From IMG/VR virus record IMGVR_UViG_3300035670_001022, positions 1-28,320 of that record: a DNA stretch of 28,320 nucleotides. One strand, 5' to 3'. The DNA comes from a virus. Below the pieces are notes generated by a model. That model worked only from the letters and a program-made list of their open reading frames with translations. It ran no database searches and was not told the DNA's origin. Made by a program: the position numbers and the translations under genes. Below, piece by piece: positions 8,191-15,478 of the stretch (its first letter is position 1; the number at the start of each line of letters is the position of its first letter).

Positions 8191-10241
8191 CAGCTAACCC
8201 GCTCGGGCTGCGGACGGTTCATGCGCTCTTGCGCCGTGAACTGCTTCAACACCAAGTCAAGCTGCTTCAAGCGCTCATCCATTTGGGCCATGCGGCCCTC
8301 GTGCTGCTGCTGCATCTGCATTTCGGTCATGCGGAACTGGTGTTCTTTGTCCTTATTCTGCGCATCCAGTTTCATCGCCTCTACTTTCGGATCAGGCGGC
8401 GGAGGCGGCGGCGGGGCGGAGGCTTTCTCCGTGATGTTGGCCACAAAGTCATCAATCGTCTGCTCAAGCTCACGCCCGGCGCGGTAGGCCCCTGCCACAA
8501 ATCTCAGCATCTCCCCAACAAGCACAGCCGCTTCAGGCGCAGCCTGGATCACTGGAATGGAAGCCGTCAGGAGCCCGCCCACGCCCGTTGCAAACTCGTT
8601 GCGCCGCTGCTTCTCCATGTCCTCGTTTGGCTGGATGGTGCTGTCGCTTGCCGTCTGCAGAACGAACGGACGCATCTTTTCGTTACGCAGTAGCGCGAAC
8701 ACTTCCTCTGCGGCTACAGCGTCCTTTGGCAAGGGCGGAAGCTGGGGCATCTGTGGCATTGGCTGCGGCGGCTGGCCGGGCTGCTGCTGGGCCTGCATCT
8801 GCGCCATCTGCCGCTTCATCGCTTCGTGCTGCTGGATAAGCTGGCCCGGAACGATCTTGTCGAGCTGGCCCATCTCAAGCAGCGTCTGCGGCTGGAAGTT
8901 CTCCGCCATGATTTCACCCGCAATCAGCATGGTGTCATCAGAAACGCGGATCATTTCTTCCTGCTTGGAGCGCACACGGACAGATCCGAACTGAGCCTTG
9001 ATGTTCTGCGCCGTCGCTGTCTCGGTCGCTTTTGTCTCACCCCGCATAATGTCGGAGATGCCGCTGATCTGGTAAATGTCCTCAATCAACTGCTTGCGAA
9101 GGTCCACGAGCGCCGCAATCGTCTGCGCAATGTCCACCAGAGGCATCCAGACGATGGCGTCTTTCATGCCCTGTCCCAATGCCGCAACAGTCGGAACCGG
9201 GATCATCACCGCGTTGTCGTCTACAGACTGGAACGCCTTCTCAATAGCCGTGCCGACACTCTCGGCCCCGGCAGAATAGAACCCCTTCAGCCTCAGCGCT
9301 TCAGACAGTGAACTGATCCGCCCCGTAAGCGTGTTCACTTCCTCAAGCTGGTCGCGGTAGAACAGGTAATCCGGAACCGGGATCAGGCTTTCAGGCTCGG
9401 TCACACCATAGGCAGGCTTCGGGCACGGGAAGAACCCGTCAAGGTTCAGCCACGGTTCCTGCATATCGAGAACTTCATCGGCCTTCGGGTGTATCCAGAC
9501 AACAACGTTCTTGCCCTTGTGCCAGATTTCCCAGACCTCGGCTTTCTTCTCCACGCGGTATTCTTCGGCCGTGTCGTTCTCAGTCTCGGTGTAATGCAGG
9601 CCCTTCCAACGGTCTCCGAAGCGCTTCTGTCCCTGCTTTGCTGTGAGCCACGAACGCCGGGCAACCCAGCCCACTTCATTCCACGCTCTTACAGGCTCGT
9701 GCAGGAAGTCCTTGCGGTTCAGGTGATCGTAGCAGACGTACTCCCCGAACCCTTCCACATACTCTTCGCCTTCGGTCGGCTTGGTGTTGGGATCGGGCTG
9801 GGCAATCTCGCCTTCAGTCTTGTAGCGCGGCCAGATCACGCCCCGGCCATAGAGCGCAAGGTCATCGCGCACACCAATCAGCGTGTCATGGATGCGCTCT
9901 ATGTCGAAGCTCGCCAGCAAGGCGCGCTCGATAAGCTCTGACGCAGCGCGCGGCACAGGCCTGCGATCCGTGAACCTCGGCTTGCAAACGGGAATGGGCT
10001 TGCGGGCATAGATCGTGGGCTTGATGACTTCGAGGTTGGCATAGAGGAGCTGCATTTCGCGGCTCTTGTTCTCACCCGCCAGGCGCTTCAGGCTGGCATA
10101 GTTTTCCTTGGCCCGCTCGCACCGCTCATGCCATGAAGCAAACGCCTTCTCCGCGTCCTTGATGAGTTCACACCAAGGTTTTGCGCTCATGTCCTGCGCT
10201 TCAGGGTCTTGAGGGATCGTGTCGTTGACGGTTTCTTGCAT
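8190..10241 (-). CDS. Portal protein
   Basis: The 683-residue product has the length and sequence style of podovirus portals. The N-terminal part carries 'LLYANLEVIKPTIYARKPIP' and 'RFTDRRPVPRAASELIERAL', followed by 'DDLALYGRGVIWPRYK'. A central region contains 'PYPDYLFYRDQLEEVNTLTG'-like sequence (as read, 'PVPDYLFYRDQLEEVN') and 'LRKQLIEDIYQISGISDIMR', then 'GETKATETATAQNIKAQFGS', the conserved portal crown/stem signature. After about residue 480 there is a Gln/Pro/Met low-complexity stretch, and near 620 a run of seven prolines and a Gln/Met-rich coiled coil. It should form the dodecameric DNA-entry ring and contact TerL, encoded just upstream. The stop overlaps the next start (TGATG). 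Confidence 0.9.
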   Translation of the reverse strand: MQETVNDTIPQDPEAQDMSAKPWCELIKDAEKAFASWHERCERAKENYASLKRLAGENKSREMQLLYANLEVIKPTIYARKPIPVCKPRFTDRRPVPRAASELIERALLASFDIERIHDTLIGVRDDLALYGRGVIWPRYKTEGEIAQPDPNTKPTEGEEYVEGFGEYVCYDHLNRKDFLHEPVRAWNEVGWVARRSWLTAKQGQKRFGDRWKGLHYTETENDTAEEYRVEKKAEVWEIWHKGKNVVVWIHPKADEVLDMQEPWLNLDGFFPCPKPAYGVTEPESLIPVPDYLFYRDQLEEVNTLTGRISSLSEALRLKGFYSAGAESVGTAIEKAFQSVDDNAVMIPVPTVAALGQGMKDAIVWMPLVDIAQTIAALVDLRKQLIEDIYQISGISDIMRGETKATETATAQNIKAQFGSVRVRSKQEEMIRVSDDTMLIAGEIMAENFQPQTLLEMGQLDKIVPGQLIQQHEAMKRQMAQMQAQQQPGQPPQPMPQMPQLPPLPKDAVAAEEVFALLRNEKMRPFVLQTASDSTIQPNEDMEKQRRNEFATGVGGLLTASIPVIQAAPEAAVLVGEMLRFVAGAYRAGRELEQTIDDFVANITEKASAPPPPPPPDPKVEAMKLDAQNKDKEHQFRMTEMQMQQQHEGRMAQMDERLKQLDLVLKQFTAQERMNRPQPERVS

Positions 10242-11614
10242 CAGACCTTCAGCTTGGTGTTCTTACGCGGCATTGGTGGGCCCTCAAGGATGACAGAGCC
10301 TGTGGGCTGGGGCGGCTTGGTGGCTTCCGCTTCAATCAGGTAAACACCCCGGTTGACGCAGTATTCGCCAAAGGCATCCGCCCCGTGCGAGTTCTCGTCA
10401 TGCAGCGGCCCCATGTAGGTGCGCAGTTGTTCGTTACGCTTGCGGCTGTAGCGGCGAAGCCTGTTGACGCCCAGCATTACGCGCGGCGTCCGGTTGAACC
10501 TGAACTGAGGCAACAAAGCACGGCCTGCGTTTATGCGCTCTTCCGGCCCGACCGCTGCGCCCTTGTGAATAGGCTTCACGCCAAAGCTCATCAGCGTCTC
10601 AACGCGGCTTCTGGCGCCAGCTCCCCATTCCCTGTTCTTCACATCATGAGGCAGAAAATGGACCGCATACCGGAACCCGTTGTCCCGCCCAAGCAAGAGC
10701 CGTTGTTCAGCGCGCTCCTGCAAATCAGGGATCATCTCGGGCAAGGCTTGCCTCACAATGTCCTCAGCGCCAAGCCCGCTCACCTCGTAATAATCAACCG
10801 CCGTATGGAACAGGCCGTCATCCTGGATAAACCAGATAGCGGTGTAGTCATCCACGCCAATGTCCCATGCTGTGCGAACTGGCAGCTTGGGATTGTGCGG
10901 GAAATTCCCAATGCGGCCTTCCTCTTCGGCGCGGGCAATCAGGCGCGCGTAATAGGCGCCCTCGGTAACAATCTCATAGTCGCCGCCCCAGACATGCTGG
11001 GCCATTTCAGGATCGCGGGCAAAGTCATCGGCGCGCTCTTTGAGCAGCACGCTCGTTGCCCAAGGGTTGTCCTCAAGGTTTACCCTTAGAACAATCGCAT
11101 CATCAGGCGGATGCGCGCCCCGGAAAAACTCGTCTACTGCATCGCTTTCATATCGTGGGTTCCAAGAGAACCAAATTTCCGAGCCTTCCTTGCGGATCGT
11201 AGGGCGAAGCAGTCTCAGGCTTTTGTCACTGAGCGTCTGCGCTTCTTCCACCCACGCGACATCAAAGTCTTCCAGCGACTTGATGTTCTCAGCGTTGTAG
11301 TTCTGCATCCCCTTGAATACGATCAGCGAGCCATTGCGTCCGCGTATCTCGTTCTGCTGAACATCGAAGAACTGGCCGAGGCCGAACTTCTGGATCTTGT
11401 CGATAAGAAGCTGGCGAACGGAATCCCGGATCGTAACTTGGACTTCACGGATACAGGCGGCGCGGATTTTCTTGGCCCGGCATAGCAGTATCAGCTTTTC
11501 AGCGAAGTGATGCGACTTACCGCCGCCGCGTCCGCCATGAAGGGCTTTGTAGCGACTTTGCTTGAACAGCGGCCTGTAGACAGCAGGAACCTGCCAATCA
11601 ATCACCGCCGACAA
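10241..11614 (-). CDS. terL: Terminase large subunit
   Basis: The 457-residue product carries the packaging ATPase and nuclease motifs. Walker A is GGRGGGKS (residues 27-34), Walker B is VAWVEEA (119-125), and the coupling motif region is 'EIWFSWNPRYESDAVDEFF'. The C-terminal nuclease domain shows acidic residues in 'TAWDIGVDDYTAIWF' and in 'ENSHGADAFGEY'. This is the PBSX/phage terminase_3 type. The protein translocates DNA through the portal and cuts concatemers. The gene overlaps the small subunit gene by 17 bp and ends where the portal gene begins, the usual late-operon order. Confidence 0.93.
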   Translation of the reverse strand: MSAVIDWQVPAVYRPLFKQSRYKALHGGRGGGKSHHFAEKLILLCRAKKIRAACIREVQVTIRDSVRQLLIDKIQKFGLGQFFDVQQNEIRGRNGSLIVFKGMQNYNAENIKSLEDFDVAWVEEAQTLSDKSLRLLRPTIRKEGSEIWFSWNPRYESDAVDEFFRGAHPPDDAIVLRVNLEDNPWATSVLLKERADDFARDPEMAQHVWGGDYEIVTEGAYYARLIARAEEEGRIGNFPHNPKLPVRTAWDIGVDDYTAIWFIQDDGLFHTAVDYYEVSGLGAEDIVRQALPEMIPDLQERAEQRLLLGRDNGFRYAVHFLPHDVKNREWGAGARSRVETLMSFGVKPIHKGAAVGPEERINAGRALLPQFRFNRTPRVMLGVNRLRRYSRKRNEQLRTYMGPLHDENSHGADAFGEYCVNRGVYLIEAEATKPPQPTGSVILEGPPMPRKNTKLKV

Positions 11615-11945
11615 AGCTGATCCTCAGCTCTTTGGCCTCGCCGTTTTCATCCGTGCCTGCAATCTGCATGGGTAAGACTTTGCCGAGCAGGGAAAGGAAT
11701 GGGCCGGGGTTCTCGTTTGCCTGCTTGGTCAGATACTCAACCATTCCGCCTTTGCCGGTAGGCTTGCCGTCTTGTCCGATTTCCCTGCCTGCAGCTTCGG
11801 CAGCTTGTAGGATGGCATCCTTGAGAAGGGCCGTGGTTTTGTTCTGTGCGCCTTTCGGCCTGCCTTTGCCCGCGTTGGTCAGGTTTTCAGTATTGTAGGA
11901 CTTGCGCGGCTTCTTTGTCTTTTGGCCCTGTATTTTAGTGGTCAC
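11598..11945 (-). CDS. Terminase small subunit (probable)
   Basis: The 115-residue product opens with a basic tail and 'NLTNAGKGRPKGAQNKTTAL', then a helical region ('LLKDAILQAAEAAGREIGQD'), then 'GGMVEYLTKQANENPGPFLS' and 'LLGKVLPMQIAG'. This is a recognised style of small terminase-like protein found directly upstream of terL in alphaproteobacterial phages. It would recognise phage DNA and recruit TerL. The start is a GTG at 11945 preceded by a strong AGGAGG ribosome-binding site. The C-terminus overlaps terL, implying coupled translation. The gene follows a 110-bp gap with no other gene, so a late promoter could lie there. Confidence 0.75.
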   Translation of the reverse strand: MTTKIQGQKTKKPRKSYNTENLTNAGKGRPKGAQNKTTALLKDAILQAAEAAGREIGQDGKPTGKGGMVEYLTKQANENPGPFLSLLGKVLPMQIAGTDENGEAKELRISFVGGD

Positions 11946-12055
11946 GTAATCCTCCTGCCGGTTTGAGCGGTCAGTTGATCGTTACTCGATATGATTCTAT
12001 TCTTGGTTACGGGCCGGAAAGTCTCAGCCCCGTAATTTCGTAGCCTTTGGTTGCG
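11946..12055. promoter_or_regulatory. Gap upstream of the packaging genes with a GANTC site
   Basis: This 110-bp gap separates the small membrane-protein genes from the terminase genes. It is AT-richer than its surroundings and contains the pentamer GATTC at 11993-11997, which matches GANTC, the CcrM methylation sequence recognised by GcrA in alphaproteobacteria. The AGGAGG of the terminase small subunit lies at its left end. I do not see an unambiguous -35/-10 pair, so the promoter role is inference from position and from the GcrA gene carried by this phage. Confidence 0.35.
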
Positions 12056-12142
12056 CTACTCGCCTTCGCGCCTCATCACAAACCAAAGGCCCCCGAGCGT
12101 GAGCGCGGAGGCTATCAGCAGGAAGATGCCCCACAGGAGCAT
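12056..12142 (-). CDS. Very small single-pass membrane protein
   Basis: The 28-residue product (MLLWGIFLLIASALTLGGLW, then FVMRREGE) is a single hydrophobic segment with a charged C-terminal tail. The start is fixed by a one-base TAATG overlap with the upstream gene, so the two are translationally coupled; a longer frame starting upstream would run into that gene. The pattern fits a small holin-like or antiholin-like peptide or an accessory membrane protein, but nothing more specific can be said. It precedes the terminase genes. Confidence 0.55.
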   Translation of the reverse strand: MLLWGIFLLIASALTLGGLWFVMRREGE

Positions 12143-12375
12143 TACTTCACCAGCGGGTTCTTGCGGGCCACCAGGTATCCGATAGCGCCAAGGCCAAGCA
12201 CGACGATAAGCGTGCTGATGCCCTCCAGCCACGAAAGATACCAAGGCCAGCCGGTCAGCACGTATTTGCAGCCGAGAGAAACAACGAAGCAGACCATGAA
12301 CACGGCCCAGAGGAAATTGGCAAAGGGCTTTGCCTTCTTGGCAGACTGGGCGATGTCGGGATGAAGGATGGCCAT
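12142..12375 (-). CDS. Small two-helix membrane protein (holin candidate)
   Basis: The 77-residue product (MAILHPDIAQSAKKAKPF) has two clear membrane segments, 'FLWAVFMVCFVVSLGCKYVL' and 'GISTLIVVLGLGAIGYLVA', and a short basic C-terminus. The start at 12375 has an AGGA motif at suitable spacing, whereas an upstream ATG at 12426 would overlap the preceding gene. Size and topology fit a class II holin, but the gene is far from the endolysin and spanins (after 26128), so a role in lysis is only possible. It ends in a TAATG overlap with the 28-residue membrane protein. Confidence 0.6.
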   Translation of the reverse strand: MAILHPDIAQSAKKAKPFANFLWAVFMVCFVVSLGCKYVLTGWPWYLSWLEGISTLIVVLGLGAIGYLVARKNPLVK

Positions 12376-12379
12376 TGTC

Positions 12380-12754
12380 TCAGTCCTCTGTGTATGCGCC
12401 GTTAGCGCGGCTGGAGCTAAATTCATCGGGTTCGGTCTGGCCGAAGACGGGGCGAAAGTATTGCTCCACGTCTACGGTTTCCCCGAGTGTCCCGCTGAAG
12501 ATTTTTTCGGCGCCCCAATTGGTTGGCGCATCCATAGGCATCGGCACCTCGGCAGGCGGGTTTACATACCGCTGCAGGGCCTCCTGAGCGGCTACAACGG
12601 CAGCCTCGTCAGCTTCAAGGCTTTCAGCAAGGGATTGCCGTTCGGCTTCGATCTCAAGATACCGGGCCTGCCGGGTCTTGAAGTCTTCGCTTTCCAGCTT
12701 GTCACTGGCAGCGATAAGGGTCCGGCTGAGCCGGGTGAGGGTTTCGTCAATCAT
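12380..12754 (-). CDS. Coiled-coil protein, unknown function
   Basis: The 124-residue product is acidic. An N-terminal helical, coiled-coil-prone region ('LEIEAERQSLAESLEADEAA') covers about residues 1-65, followed by a less ordered tail containing 'NPPAEVPMPMDAPTN' and 'VFGQTEPDEFSSSR'. No family is recognised. It is the first gene after the structured 228-bp gap and is followed by two small membrane-protein genes only a few bases away, so the three probably form the head of the late transcript. Start at an ATG (12754). Confidence 0.6.
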   Translation of the reverse strand: MIDETLTRLSRTLIAASDKLESEDFKTRQARYLEIEAERQSLAESLEADEAAVVAAQEALQRYVNPPAEVPMPMDAPTNWGAEKIFSGTLGETVDVEQYFRPVFGQTEPDEFSSSRANGAYTED

Positions 12755-12982
12755 GTCTCTGGTTCCCAGCTATCAGAACAGGTTGAGCGGTGCCCGCGAC
12801 TTGGGGGAAAAGCGCTGTGGCCAAGGGAGAAAGCCCGGCGCCGCTCATGACTGTGCTGTTTGGACAATGCTATCGCACTTTGGCGGGAGTGATCGCTTGT
12901 GCGATAGGCCCCCACCTAGCGTAACGTGCGCGGCTCGGCCCTCGGGCTGCGTGCGGAATCCACGTTAGGCGTGTATGTTGTG
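12755..12982. promoter_or_regulatory. Structured intergenic region between early and late leftward genes
   Basis: No credible gene lies in this 228-bp gap. It holds a perfect 9-bp inverted repeat, CTATCGCAC at 12870-12878 and GTGCGATAG at 12899-12907, with a 20-bp spacer. A longer imperfect pair, GCGTAACGTG at 12919-12928 and CACGTTAGGC at 12961-12970 (9 of 10 complementary), encloses a smaller GCCC/GGGC hairpin. A GAATC (GANTC) site lies at 12956-12960 between the arms. The position, just downstream of the NusG-like operon and upstream of the late genes, suits a late promoter, operator or antitermination site. No U-run terminator was found. Confidence 0.45.
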
Positions 12983-13270
12983 CTAGTGTTCGCGGGTTAG
13001 GTCAATAGGCTGACGTTTGCTGCACGCAAGCGCGTTGTCATCGGTCCAGACAGGGTTGAACCCGATTAGCTTGCCGTCTCGGTAAACGGCTTTCAACTGA
13101 CAGCCTGTGTCAGGGTCGGCGTATATCTGCGGGTACAGAACGAAATAAGCTTTTTCCAGAACTTCCAAGCTGCCCGCAATGCACACGCAAATGAGCCAAA
13201 CACCAAGCAGGGCATTTACCACGTCACTAAGCCGACCGAATCTGTCAATGGTCACCGCATCCGTCATCAC
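12983..13270 (-). CDS. Single-pass membrane protein, unknown function
   Basis: The 95-residue product has a short cytoplasmic head (MMTDAVTIDRFGRLSD), one membrane segment ('VVNALLGVWLICVCIAGSLE'), and a C-terminal domain of about 55 residues with two cysteines ('DTGCQLKAVY', 'NALACSKRQP'), which may form a disulfide if periplasmic. No family is recognised. It overlaps the end of the NusG-like gene (ATGA) and is the last gene of the early leftward operon. Its position at the boundary of early and late genes is notable, but a function cannot be inferred. Confidence 0.6.
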   Translation of the reverse strand: MMTDAVTIDRFGRLSDVVNALLGVWLICVCIAGSLEVLEKAYFVLYPQIYADPDTGCQLKAVYRDGKLIGFNPVWTDDNALACSKRQPIDLTREH

Positions 13271-13788
13271 GCCACCCGCTCCACCAAGCTAACCGCAATA
13301 CGCATCTGATCCCGCCCCAAGAGCATATGCCGGACCTGCACAAGCAGGCTCTCCCCGTCAACAGACATCACCGGGCAATCCAAAGTCTCGGCTGCCAGCG
13401 TGAACCGTACCACGTCGCCTGCCTTGACCTTGGGCGGCTCAGGGCGGTTGTTGAACCTTGGAACGTCCGTGTCATGGAAAAACGGCATACGGGGGTTGAG
13501 CAGCGCTTGCAGTTCCCTCTCAGGGATAGCCCGCATACGGCCGCAGAAGCGCACAGGCTGGCGGACATGGCGCATCTTGCTGAAGGCCCATAGGTCATAG
13601 CCGTTGACGAACACATAGCCACGCAACGCCACAATGGGCTGCGGCTTGAAGTTCGCCTCGGCCTTGCCCCGGTGCCGGTGCTTGCGGCGCCTGTCGAGCA
13701 TCATCAGCGCGAAGGCGTCGTATCCGGCCTCCCGAAGTTCGGCAGCGGCTTTTGGTTCATGGCGGGCTGTGAAGGCGTAGTAGTTCAT
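13267..13788 (-). CDS. Phage NusG-like transcription elongation/antitermination protein
   Basis: The 173-residue product has the two-domain plan and length of NusG. The N-terminal NGN-like domain (about 1-105) begins MNYYAFTARHEPKAAAELRE and carries the RGYVFVN core strand at 56-62, equivalent to the PGYVFV of NusG. A linker leads to a KOW-like domain (about 121-172) starting 'VKAGDVVRF' and ending 'AVSLVERV'. NusG-family proteins bind the RNA polymerase clamp and change pausing or termination; paralogues such as RfaH act on chosen operons. Here the gene ends the early operon and precedes the structured gap and the late genes, a fitting place for a late-gene antiterminator. That role is inference. 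It is coupled to its neighbours by ATGA overlaps. Confidence 0.8.
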   Translation of the reverse strand: MNYYAFTARHEPKAAAELREAGYDAFALMMLDRRRKHRHRGKAEANFKPQPIVALRGYVFVNGYDLWAFSKMRHVRQPVRFCGRMRAIPERELQALLNPRMPFFHDTDVPRFNNRPEPPKVKAGDVVRFTLAAETLDCPVMSVDGESLLVQVRHMLLGRDQMRIAVSLVERVA

Positions 13789-13955
13789 CGTGCCTGTCTC
13801 CGTGTCTTGGGGCGGCGAAGCTGACGCCCCGCCAGTGCCGGGTCTTCGATTGTTGCGAACACAATGGGAGCGCGCTTACCGCAGCGCTGGCAGGTGATGC
13901 GCCCGTGTTCGTCTCGCTCGGTGAACTTGTGGATGCGGAACCGGCAGAGGATCAT
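13785..13955 (-). CDS. Small zinc-finger protein, DUF1660-like
   Basis: The frame encodes 56 residues, beginning MILCRFRIHKFTERDEHGRI and continuing TCQRCGKRAP, so there is a Cys-...-His half-site and a CxxC pair as in the DUF1660 family of small prophage proteins (C-R-x-x-x-H-K ... C-x-x-C-G). It has a basic C-terminal tail. The function of the family is unknown; it may bind nucleic acid. The start overlaps the stop of the winged-helix gene (ATGA) and its own stop overlaps the NusG-like start (ATGA), which strongly supports it as a real gene. Confidence 0.7.
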   Translation of the reverse strand: MILCRFRIHKFTERDEHGRITCQRCGKRAPIVFATIEDPALAGRQLRRPKTRRQAR

Positions 13956-14338
13956 GCCGCAGCCCTTTCATCGTCAGCGTCGGTCAGAAATGCTTTCAGC
14001 GCGTCCCGGTTGGGGATCTGATACCGTCCGCCCCAGCCATAGACCCGGCTTGGTGCCAGATGCTCCGGGAGCTTCTTGCGGATCAGGCACATCTGGACGT
14101 TCAGCGAGCGTTGCGTGGTGGCCATGTCAGCGGCTTCCAGCAGCTTCTGGAGTTCGTGAGAGCTTAGATCGCGCTCGCTCAGGGCGGTCATGATGACCGT
14201 CTGCATCGGGGTGAGGCCCTTGACCGGGACGATGTGCCGGAAGCCCTTGCGGTGCTCGGAGAGCTTTGCCTCGGCTTCCTCCGCACGCCAGCGCCAGTAG
14301 GCAACTTGGTCCTCAAGGTCTTCGTAGTGGGTTTTCAT
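13952..14338 (-). CDS. Winged-helix DNA-binding protein
   Basis: The 128-residue product starts MKTHYEDLEDQVAYWRWRAE, a short coiled coil. It then carries a winged-helix domain at about 43-115: 'LTPMQTVIMTALSERDLSSH', 'ELQKLLEAADMATTQRSLNV', and 'MCLIRKKLPEH' leading to 'RVYGWGGRYQIP'. The pattern LRkKL followed by vyG.GYri resembles the effector domain of OmpR/PhoB-type regulators, but no receiver domain is present. The start at 14338 was chosen because it overlaps the upstream stop (ATGA) and has a normal length. It is probably an early transcription regulator or a replication accessory protein. Confidence 0.65.
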   Translation of the reverse strand: MKTHYEDLEDQVAYWRWRAEEAEAKLSEHRKGFRHIVPVKGLTPMQTVIMTALSERDLSSHELQKLLEAADMATTQRSLNVQMCLIRKKLPEHLAPSRVYGWGGRYQIPNRDALKAFLTDADDERAAA

Positions 14339-14910
14339 GCGGCGTTCCCCTTCATTGCGGACTCCAGTTGCGCCTGCATCCGGGCAAGGTCGCTGGCGTG
14401 GTTCTTGACGCGCTCCAGGAACTGCCCCGGCTTTGGTGCCCATTCGTCCGGGCTCTTGAGCTGCATGCGGGCGCATTCGATGATGCTGGCGAGGGGCTGG
14501 CCGTCGAGGACGTAAAGCCATGCCTTCACCGCATCCTCGTGGATGTCCTTGCCCGGAGGGACGTAGGCAATCAGCATCTGCTTGAGGACCGCGAGAACCT
14601 GCACGGGACTATCCGCCGGTGCCTGTGCGCGTTTCAGGAGCCCAACACTCGCCGTCAATTGTGAAGGCGTCAGATTGAACTGGATCGGCTGGCCGGGAGG
14701 CGTGTCCTTCCATGCTTGCAGCAACCCGGTCGAAAGCCGCGAGAGTTTGTTCAGCTCCTCCTCGCTGGACAAAGGCGCGAGAGCCGGAGCGCTTGCGCTT
14801 GTCGTCTGCAGCGCGCCGGACCCAGTTGCGCCATGTGGCTGACCAGTCGTGCTTGGTGGCTGTTCGGCCTGTTGCTGAAATCCAGTAGTCACGGAACCTA
14901 TCGGCTTCAC
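14335..14910 (-). CDS. Replication-associated helical protein, unknown function
   Basis: The frame encodes up to 191 residues. The first 45 are low-complexity (Pro/Thr/Ser/Gln), followed by a folded helical domain: 'LNKLSRLSTGLLQAWKDTPP', 'VLAVLKQMLIAYVPPGKDIH', 'DAVKAWLYVLDGQPLASIIE', 'WAPKPGQFLERV'. The 'vka.W...L.g.P...i..A...W.P.pgqf' pattern resembles phage proteins encoded next to replication initiators, possibly helicase-loader-like. The N-terminal 302 bp lie inside the upstream replication gene in another frame. The first start is a GTG at 14910. A TTG at 14772 directly ahead of the folded domain is an alternative, so the true start is uncertain. Confidence 0.6.
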   Translation of the reverse strand: MKPIGSVTTGFQQQAEQPPSTTGQPHGATGSGALQTTSASAPALAPLSSEEELNKLSRLSTGLLQAWKDTPPGQPIQFNLTPSQLTASVGLLKRAQAPADSPVQVLAVLKQMLIAYVPPGKDIHEDAVKAWLYVLDGQPLASIIECARMQLKSPDEWAPKPGQFLERVKNHASDLARMQAQLESAMKGNAA

Positions 14911-15478
14911 GGTTGGTCTCCTCTGGGGTCAGGCCCTCTTTCGTGGCGGCTGCATAATCAATCGGGGTGGGTGCCCAATTCGGGGCAATGCGCGAACCTC
15001 GAGCCGCTCCCCTCGGGGATGGCTTGCGCTTTGGCTGTTCAGGTTCGGGGGGCGGCGCGCTTGCGCGCTCTACAGAAGCGTTAGCTTCTGTTATATCTGT
15101 ATCTGTATCTGTATCTGTATGGTGCGGCTTTGGTGTTTGTATCGCTTTGATTTTATTGGGGTGCGAACGATTTTCGGCCTGCTTTTCTCGAAATGTTCTC
15201 GTTTCTTCGAGGAGATAATCGGCGCGAGAGTTTGAGATAATCCCGTGATCAATGTTGATTTTGCCCATCGCATAAAGCTCATCGCGCAGGCTTTTCCATT
15301 TGCGCACGGAGCATCCCATTTGTCCGGCAATGTATTGCGCGTCATCCGGCAGGCGCCCGCTGCGCATGTAAATCAGGTCCAAAAGGATGGCATAGGCACC
15401 TTTAAGCTCCAGACCCATGCCAATGGTCCCGTCGAGAAAGTCGCGTGGAAACCGCTTGTAATATGGAAGCCCGCTCAT
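14609..15478 (-). CDS. DUF1376/YdaU-like phage replication protein
   Basis: The 289-residue product has an N-terminal DUF1376-type domain (about 1-85): 'LPYYKRFPRDFLDGTIGMGL', 'ELKGAYAILLDLIYMRSGRL', 'AQYIAGQMGCSVRKWKSLRD'. This is a winged-helix fold found in phage replication initiators. A linker with a TD repeat follows (about 120-128), then a Pro/Arg-rich stretch, then a C-terminal block 'FRDYWISATGRTATKHDWSA' and 'TWRNWVRRA', common at the ends of phage replication proteins. It probably binds the origin or loads replication factors. No helicase or polymerase gene is in the window, so the phage likely relies on the host replisome. The gene is coupled upstream by ATGA. Confidence 0.75.
   Translation of the reverse strand: MSGLPYYKRFPRDFLDGTIGMGLELKGAYAILLDLIYMRSGRLPDDAQYIAGQMGCSVRKWKSLRDELYAMGKINIDHGIISNSRADYLLEETRTFREKQAENRSHPNKIKAIQTPKPHHTDTDTDTDITEANASVERASAPPPEPEQPKRKPSPRGAARGSRIAPNWAPTPIDYAAATKEGLTPEETNREADRFRDYWISATGRTATKHDWSATWRNWVRRAADDKRKRSGSRAFVQRGGAEQTLAAFDRVAASMEGHASRPADPVQSDAFTIDGECWAPETRTGTGG
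15094..15120. repeat. TATCTG hexanucleotide microsatellite inside the replication gene
   Basis: Four perfect tandem copies of TATCTG occupy 15094-15117, followed by a partial TAT. On the minus strand they encode alternating Thr-Asp in the linker of the DUF1376 protein. A six-base unit keeps the frame when copies are gained or lost, so linker length could vary between phage isolates by slipped-strand replication. Confidence 0.85.
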
